Assembly: GCF_964355755.1 (NCBI RefSeq)
Contig: NC_092672.1
Span: forward strand, 496,001-560,000
Source: Antedon mediterranea
Lineage: Eukaryota; Echinodermata; Crinoidea; Comatulida; Antedonidae
DNA: 64,000 nucleotides
Direction: 5' to 3'
How positions within the stretch are numbered: position 1 is the stretch's first letter; every line of letters starts with the position of its first letter. This document shows positions 57,460-64,000 of the stretch, one piece after another. A program made the position numbers and the translations under genes. The notes under the pieces are model-generated. The model worked only from the letters and a program-made list of their open reading frames with translations, was not told where the DNA came from and did not search any database.

Positions 57460-57717
57460 TTTCTCTCTCGGCAGTCGATCGACGACCAAAACAGAAGTCG
57501 AGCGAGGGCTTGTTGGCGCCCTCTACAATTCTTAATAATAACAACAACCAGCCAAACACACATCAACATTGACATCCAAAAAGCAGATAGCTGCATGTTT
57601 CTGTAGATAAGAGCATGTCACTCCACCACCAGGACATCAGCAATAATATGTGTGTACTGCAAGCACGAGACTTACCTAGTAGTAGTAGTACTTGGGAGCT
57701 ACAGTGACATTTTAACC
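57460..57717. promoter_or_regulatory. Bidirectional promoter region TLCD3/TUBD1
   Basis: 258 bp between the two divergent start codons; both promoters and 5'UTRs must fit here unless an untranslated exon lies inside the other gene. No TATA box is evident. ATG-free GC-richer stretch at 57490-57520. Confidence 0.5.
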
Positions 57718-59431
57718 ATGTCCATAGTTACTGTTCAAATTGGACAATGTGGCAACCAAGTTGGTCTGGAGTTGTTCAACACTGTAATGGAAGATGTGAG
57801 CAGTGACTCTACCAAACATTCCACCTTCAATGACCAAACACTCACAAGGTTCTTTGATGTCCCAGAGAGCAGCAAAGAGAAAAGACCGGTTGCTAGAGCA
57901 GTCCTTGTCGACATGGAAACCAAAGTGATTCAGAATATGTATGAGGCATCAGAAAAGTCTGGCCGATGGAAATATGGAAACCATCAGTATTTTTGCCAGA
58001 AGCGAGGCTCTGGTAATAACTGGGCAAATGGATTTTCTGTACATGGACCCAAGGCTGAGGAAAGTGTTTTAAACATTGTGCGGCGGGAAGTTGAGAAATG
58101 TGACAGGTTAACAGGTATGACAACTGTATATTGTGTAAACACTCACCTAAACTTAGTGAAGACTTTAGTAAAAACAATGAAGATTTTTTTTTTTTTTCAG
58201 GCTTCTTGAATCTGATGAGTCTTGCAGGTGGTACTGGATCAGGCGTGGGTACCAGATTAACACAGAGTCTCAGAGACAACTATCCACAAAACTTCATTTT
58301 AAACCAAGTTGTGTGGCCTCATAGTAGTGGAGAAGTCTGTCTCCAAAACTACAACACTGTATTGTCACTGTCCCATTTGTACAAATCATGTGATGCAATA
58401 CTTCTTCTAACCAATGACAACCTGAATAAGATCTGTTCACAACTTCTTGGGATTAAAAATGTTGGGTTTAAAGACATGAACAAGGTCATAGGTCACCAAC
58501 TTGCGTCAGCTTTTCAACCAGCATATGTGCATGGTCAAACACTATGGTCATCTGTTGAGGAAACCTTTGAACATTTGGTAGCACATCCAGAATATAAACT
58601 TGTAACATCAAGGTGTGTTCCACAAACTTCTGAACGATCGATGGAGTTTAGTACGTACAATTGGCCAAGTCTGTTGAAGTACTTACGACAGATGTTGATT
58701 GTTGATTCCTACATGGACGAAGGTATATGTCATCTGCTGTCATAAACACACACTTTATTTTGTAGTCTGCCATGCACCAGTCTAGTAATTTCATGGGAAT
58801 CATTGCTATAAAGCAGAGAAAAAGTACATTTTAAAATTTTGCTAATCAAACTGAATTTAGTCTAGAAATATTTTGTATTTGTATGCTTTGCTATACAATT
58901 TTATGTGGAGTAGTAAAGCAGATTTGTATAGCTTTTTTTAAGGTTCAATTGCAGTAGGTGTGAAAAGTATTCATACTGTAAATTTTAACCCTATTATTAC
59001 AGCACACTTTGTTTATTTTTATAGGTGTTAATTGGCACGTTAAGGTACCACCTGCATCTTCCAACCAATCAGCATCCAACTACATCAAGTCCATTAGTAA
59101 TCAACTCATCCTTCGAGGAAAAGATGTCACGCTGGCAGACTGCCAACATTTCAAAGACACCGCTTTATATGCAAACTGGATCCACCCAGACTCCGCCATG
59201 TCGGTTCTCTCACACCATCATCAATTCCTTAAGTACGAGAAGTCTGCAACTTTGCTAAGTAACTGTCAGTCCCCGGTAAAACCTTTAGGGAAGTGTCTGG
59301 ATAAAGGCTGGCAGATGTTTGCGATGAGGGCGTATGTTCATTGGTACACTAGATATGGCATGATGGAGGAAGACTTCATTGACTCATTTGCTTCTCTGAA
59401 ACAGGTGCATCATAGTTATGCAAATATTTGA
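57718..59431 (+). CDS. TUBD1: Tubulin delta chain
   Basis: Three exons: 57718-58114, 58201-58722, 59025-59431; GT-AG introns, 441 residues (vertebrate protein about 450). MSIVTVQIGQCGNQVGLELF is the tubulin N-terminus with its nucleotide-loop Cys/Asn. ARAVLVDMETKVI, KYGNHQYFCQKRGSGNNWA, SVHGPKAEESVLNIVRREVE and the GTP-binding signature AGGTGSG (about 141-147) follow. Further delta-type blocks are VILRGKDV-like LILRGKDVTLADCQ, YEKSATLLSNCQ, VKPLG, AYVHWYTRYGMMEEDFIDSF and SYANI at the end. Delta-tubulin acts with epsilon-tubulin in centriole triplet stability and basal bodies/flagella. The frame is open upstream to an ATG at 57652, but the family start is 57718. Intron 1 is only 86 nt. AATAAA at 59492-59497. 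Confidence 0.96.
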
Positions 59432-61884
59432 TGTCTCTCATTGAAAATGTAAATATCTGAAAGTAATTGTAATAACTGTATGCAGTAATATAATAAAATA
59501 AGCAAATACAGTAAAATGTAAATATCTGAAAGTAATTGTAATAATGATTAATAATCAAATATAAAAACAAAGACTTGTTAGACTTTACTATATTCATGTT
59601 ACATTTATTTCATATTCAAATTTTTATTTACAATACATTAAATATACATTTTCCGATCTAATTTGCACATTTTACGCATTCTAACTATAATTCTGAGCTG
59701 GTACAAGAAATGGGCAAGGGTTATTGGTAGTTCTGTTGGTGTTATTGTTAGTTTTTTTATTATTTGATAGCATTGCACTGAGTGTAACTGATAAATTAGG
59801 ACTGCATTTGTTTTGTATTTAGAGTCAGATTTTCTTTGTGCATTTTCTACCATCCATGACATGGACCTCAACTGTTTTACATATTCCTAATATGGGCCTC
59901 AACTGTTTTACATAATCTTTATGTATAGGCGTAATAGTTTTAAATATTCTTATAGTAATGGAATGGTGGTTATCAACAATATTACAATAGGGTTACCAAT
60001 TTAATAGTTATATAACAGACAAAACATTCTTGCTTATTTTTAATAATAATCATATATTTGAGTTGTTTTTTTATCCAATACAATTGTTTTCTTTATTTAA
60101 TATGGTACTTAATTTGATCAACTATCGTAATGCTCATAAATGCTTTTTAATGATTTTTGTGTTTGTTTGAGATACTAGGGTAAAGCACATTTACAACACC
60201 AAAATATTTTCTTTTTTGTTGATCTAAAATATTACTACTAATATATACTCCATCTTACAACAACCGAGTAAACATTTTACTTTTTATTATTACAGTATTA
60301 GTGTATTTATTATTACAGTATTAGTGTATTTATTATGAATGTTATTTGTTCTTATTGCTTTATTTTATCTCTTTTGTTATTGTAAAGTGTTTTCAAATTC
60401 GTCCCACTAGCTTCATTTATTACTAGCTTCATTTATTATACTAGCTTCATTTCAATCAAATATCTTAGAATTTTATTGTTGCCTCAAATATCATGAGAGA
60501 CGCTACATTAAATAGAAATCAGAGTATACAATGTATTAATTCTCTCAACGCTCCATAAAAGGGTAGAGCAGTCCCCTTTGTGGTCTCTCCACTTAATTAG
60601 ATTAGACCCTCTAAATTCTATCACTTTGCAGTAGAATATTACCAGGGATATGAATATTCAGTACACATGATCCAATCTAGACAACTACCTTGCTTACCAA
60701 ATACGTGGAAGACATATTCATACAAAACAAGATTCTATAAACTTATTCTAAGCATGGAGGTATAACCATGTACTAAGTATACATCCTTTACACTTTGACA
60801 TGGTACTTAGGTCATATTTAATTATTTCAGCGTTAAACTAATGATCAATAGTTACGGCGCAATATAAGTTGACAGAACTAAGTGGGTTACGGTTACACAC
60901 CACAACACAATTATTATTGTTTGATAAAAAATGACTGGGGTAATAATGTGAAGCACTTCAATGCTTTGGGCATTTATGTAAGACCAACATATTATTACAC
61001 AAGCCAAACTAAGTTTAGAAAGCATGGATTAAGTTCTCATCTTTCAAGCTAATTTGCATAACAGATATTATATATAAAATGATAGATATTAAAAAACATG
61101 CAATTAAAATGTCCAAAGAAATATAAAATAAAATCTTAACTTTTAGTATATTTTTATAGCACATACAAATAATTGTGACCAATATCATATTTCATTGTAG
61201 TACCATAATATATTATACACTACCTATATATAAAATAAACTGATATATTGGGGTAATTTCTTCAAATATTTAATATTTAACAATCATTTCATAAGGTTTA
61301 TCGCAAATAGCTTGATTTCGCCAAAAACGATATGCGGTATAAAAAAAAGTATAACTGAATTTGTAAACTTCTTAAAAACATAATTAAGGGTAAGATACAA
61401 TACATATAATATAACTTTTTTTAGATTATTTTTAATAGAAATATTTGGTAATGAACATTTAAGGAATGACTATAAAGAAAGTTTAACTAGCAACTGAGAC
61501 CTACTGCAGCAACTAAATGCATCATTTACTGCAGTAGTCTCTATTATATACTGGTACAAAATATACATTTTGGTATATTATGAAAAGAGGGCTCCAGCAT
61601 GGTGGGGTTCAGGTGGTTTTACCATCAATCAGCACCCATGTCCCTTCCCTACATGCACCATTGACTTGTTTACTATGGGCAGCCATTTGTGCCAAAATGC
61701 TCCAGCTACTGTATTAAATCAGCAAAATAATATGGTTTTGAAATCACTTATTATTACTCATATTAATTATATTTCACAATTCTGTTTTATATTTGTGAAA
61801 CAAAAGACATTTCAGATTGATTGTATTTTCTGAAAAGTATACAAGTTAAAATACTGCAGTAACTGCAGTAGAATAGTTGACTGG
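59432..61884. other. Intergenic, no gene seen
   Basis: Convergent gap between TUBD1 and AKAP10, about 2.4 kb and AT-rich. Two GGCCTCAACTGTTTTACATA-like copies at 59871 and 59897; a CTACTGCAG/CTGCAGTAG inverted pair at 61501-61537. The part next to 61884 should be AKAP10 3'UTR. Confidence 0.5.
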
Positions 61885-62714
61885 TCAAGAATCTGGTGCT
61901 GATGGAAATCCAACGCCAGTATTATGAGTTTGCATGTTGACATCTTTAATAATCATCTGGGCTACTTTCCAAGCCATGTCTTCTTTTGTCTACAGAAAGA
62001 GAAAACAAATTAGTCAATTTGCAACATAAAAATAAATAATTATTTTACTGTGTTCGAAATAGTTAGAAACAATAAATCTATGTTACACACCTTATCTTCT
62101 TCTTTGGTTACTAGTTTCCGTAAAGAAAATTTCCCTACAAAAAAACCAAAATGAGTTTTGTTTAAATTTCCATAAATCAAACACCATGTTGTCACATACA
62201 GTTTGATAGTGTGAACAGAGTTTAGATACCTTTTGCCTTGTGTTGTGCGACCTCTGGATCAGGTTCATATTCTGCTACAAATTGTCCCAAAGAATTCACA
62301 GTACCAAAGCTCATAGGCCTACAAGAAAAAACAAGATTAAATTGATGAGTTGACTTTCTTTTATTGTTCTAAAAATGAATACAAAATGTTCTAGTAATAA
62401 ACTATTAAGAACAATAATTGTAAAAGTGTGTCTACTAACGATTGGTTTGGCCTTGTCCACAAAGAGCTTGGGTTCAAAACTCCCGAGTCTATTGTAAAAT
62501 CATTCATTTCAAATAAAGTCTTCACTTTCCCTTCTGCTAATAAAGTATTCTTATTAGCTGATTGGTCAGTAGTTGACTGGCCTGCTCCACTTGTGTTGGA
62601 GGGGTGTGTGCTAGTATCTGATGAAGGAACTTTAATTTCACTCTTAATTTGGTTTACTAATTCAGATAAGAACAGGTAGTATAAATCACTTGTGAGAAAG
62701 CCAGGAAAATGAAC
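61885..62714 (-). CDS. AKAP10: AKAP10 (D-AKAP2) homologue, 3' exons only
   Basis: Four minus-strand exons: 62440-62714, 62230-62318, 62091-62134, 61885-61989; frames join without stops (170 codons plus stop). The first begins VHFPGFLTSDLYYLFLSELV, the C-terminal helix of an RGS domain. Then comes a Ser/Thr-rich linker, PMSFGTVNSLGQFVAEYEPD, KFSLRKLVTKEED and, at the end, TKEDMAWKVAQMIIKD. This last block matches the PKA regulatory-subunit binding amphipathic helix of D-AKAP2 (ELAWKIAKMIVSD). The protein anchors PKA on endosomes and mitochondria. The remaining 5' exons must lie beyond the LINE at 63088 or outside the window. The donor at 62440 follows a C (CAATC|GTTAGT), slightly atypical. The terminal residues are not the PDZ-binding STKL type of vertebrates. 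Confidence 0.85.
62186..62224. mobile_element. MITE fragment in AKAP10 intron
   Basis: TTGTCACATACAGTTTGATA and GTGTGAACAGAG resemble one arm of the MITE in XBP1 intron 3. Confidence 0.45.
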
Positions 62715-63087
62715 CTATGAAAAAATCAATTAATAAAATTCACTTGAGAAAAAAATCGAACAAGATCAAATCAATGCTTTGGTAATAATTTGTACCTTCT
62801 ATCTGTAGATAAATTTTTCTTTCTTCATAATTTTGTGTATTTAATTTTTTTATTTCATTTAAAAACACATCCAACAGCAAGAAGCCAATTAGTTTTACAG
62901 GATGCCTTATATTATAAAACAATATAAAACAACAAAGCAGAAATATTTAAATGTCATATAAAATATCATAATACTTATAGAAATCATTACAAGAATGATA
63001 ATATTTATATAAATACATAGATTAAAGGTGTTTCATTGAAAAGTGGAGTCTCTTGGAATACTAATAAGGAGTATTTCCTCTCTATAG
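62715..63087. other. AKAP10 intron sequence
   Basis: AT-rich. A 60-codon minus ORF (62740-62922) shows no RGS similarity and no splice context I would trust. Confidence 0.45.
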
Positions 63088-64000
63088 AATCAGCAAGCAA
63101 AAATTATTAATGTACGTAAATGGTCTCCTGAAGCCGAGGAAGCCCTGATAGCGGAATTTGAATCTACCGATTGGGATATTTTTACGGAGGATGAAGATTT
63201 GAATAGTATTACTTATGCAGTGAGCTCGTACATAAACTTTTGTATTGATAAATGCGTTCCAGTTAAAAAAGTGAAAATCTACCCTAACAACAAGCCATGG
63301 ATCACGAAAGGCGTTAAATTACTGTTGTGTGAGAAACGTAAAGCCTTTAAGATGGGCGACTCTAATCGTATGAAAATATTGACTAGAGAGATTAAATCTG
63401 AAATAATGAAACAGAAGAACATTTATAGGAAAAAAGTTGAACATAACTTCAGGTCTAATAATATGAAACAAGTTTGGCAGGGTATGAAACTTATGAGTGG
63501 TTACACAAACGGTGGTAATACACCCACCTCGATTCCGAATGTTACTGTGCAATATGTTAATGAGTTAAATGAATTTTATAACCGTTTTAATGTTCATGAT
63601 TTTAAAAAAGAAAGAGAGGCTCTATTTAGCTTGTGTCGGGTGACTGAAGATGATCCCAAATTTAGTATAAGCATTTCTGATGTACATAACGAATTCATGA
63701 AACTCAATTCATCGAAGGCTGCTGGGCCGGATAGAATCCCACCACGAGTACTTAAGGTCTGCTCTCCTCACCTTGATGGTATATTTACATTTATTTTCAA
63801 TATGTGTCTTTCTTATCATGCGTTCCCGGATATTTGGAAACTTTCATGCATAATACCGGTACCTAAGAAACCTAAGATTAACTGCATGAATGATTTGAGA
63901 CCCGTTGCACTCACGTCTGTCGCGATGAAAATATTGGAACGTATTATTTTAAAAATTATGCAACCTTATGCTGAAAAAGTGTTAGACCCGTTGCAATTTG
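63088..64000 (+). CDS. Non-LTR retrotransposon ORF2 (partial, runs off the window)
   Basis: One uninterrupted frame follows a TAG at 63085-63087 and continues to the last base: 304 codons, no stop. It encodes the linker after an endonuclease (KWSPEAEEALIAEF, NNKPWITKGVKLLL, RKAFKMGDSNRMKIL), then RT blocks LNSSKAAGPDRIPPRVLK, FPDIWKLSCIIPVPKK, NDLRPVALTSVAMKILERII and DPLQFG. The catalytic block would lie beyond the edge. No endonuclease upstream, so probably 5'-truncated, but the unbroken frame suggests a recent insertion. It lies in or beside AKAP10 in antisense orientation. It differs from the LINE at 10.6-11.7 kb. Clade (CR1/Rex1/L2-like) not resolved. Confidence 0.85.

Noticed and set aside
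57652-57717. In-frame upstream ATG of TUBD1 (22 extra residues)
   Set aside because: The family starts at MSIVTVQ, and the extra residues look like translated 5'UTR.

Overview
The window is AT-rich animal nuclear DNA. Coding exons are separated by GT-AG introns, intergenic space is large and transposon-filled, and six conserved metazoan genes can be assembled exon by exon. The gene set (XBP1, BACURD/KCTD10-type, TLCD3, delta-tubulin, AKAP10, a Renilla-luciferase-like dehalogenase and intronless Ig receptors) fits a marine invertebrate deuterostome. I favour an echinoderm, possibly a crinoid, but nothing seen proves the clade.

Layout. 1-9.6 kb: a nearly perfect 4.6-kb tandem duplication. Each unit carries a decayed Ig-receptor gene, a tRNA-like repeat and part of a terminal-inverted-repeat element. 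9.6-31.2 kb: no conserved gene, but many mobile elements: LINE reverse-transcriptase remnants, a Penelope-like fragment with paired terminal repeats and a hammerhead-like motif, several hairpin MITEs, a roughly 350-bp repeat family rich in TGACGTCA palindromes, and nested inverted minisatellites. 31.5-37.1 kb: two intact single-exon Ig receptors on the + strand. The second has an ITIM-like motif and a PHD finger in its predicted cytoplasmic tail. 37-42.5 kb: a duplicated 1.85-kb segment, on either side of a 106-bp satellite, carries the 3' ends of the Ig-PHD gene and of XBP1. 42.3-44.5 kb: XBP1 (minus). 47.1-48.1 kb: intronless luciferase-like gene (+). 50.7-52.8 kb: BACURD gene (minus). 54.1-57.5 kb: TLCD3 (minus), head-to-head with delta-tubulin (57.7-59.4 kb, +). 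61.9-62.7 kb: the 3' end of an AKAP10 gene (minus), followed by a LINE running off the right edge.

The strongest biology is in XBP1. A predicted IRE1-excised intron of 20 nt, against 26 in mammals, sits between two 7-nt loop hairpins and restores the frame to a conserved activation domain. The unspliced frame ends in a tail that aligns without gaps to the mammalian XBP1u translational-pausing peptide. The second notable item is the Ig/TM/ITIM/PHD chimera, whose PHD and coiled coil resemble retrotransposon ORF1 modules. The remaining conserved genes are housekeeping: ER stress control, CUL3 adaptor, membrane lipid TLC protein, centriolar tubulin and PKA anchoring. They form no operon-like unit. 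The one positional link is the TLCD3/TUBD1 divergent pair.
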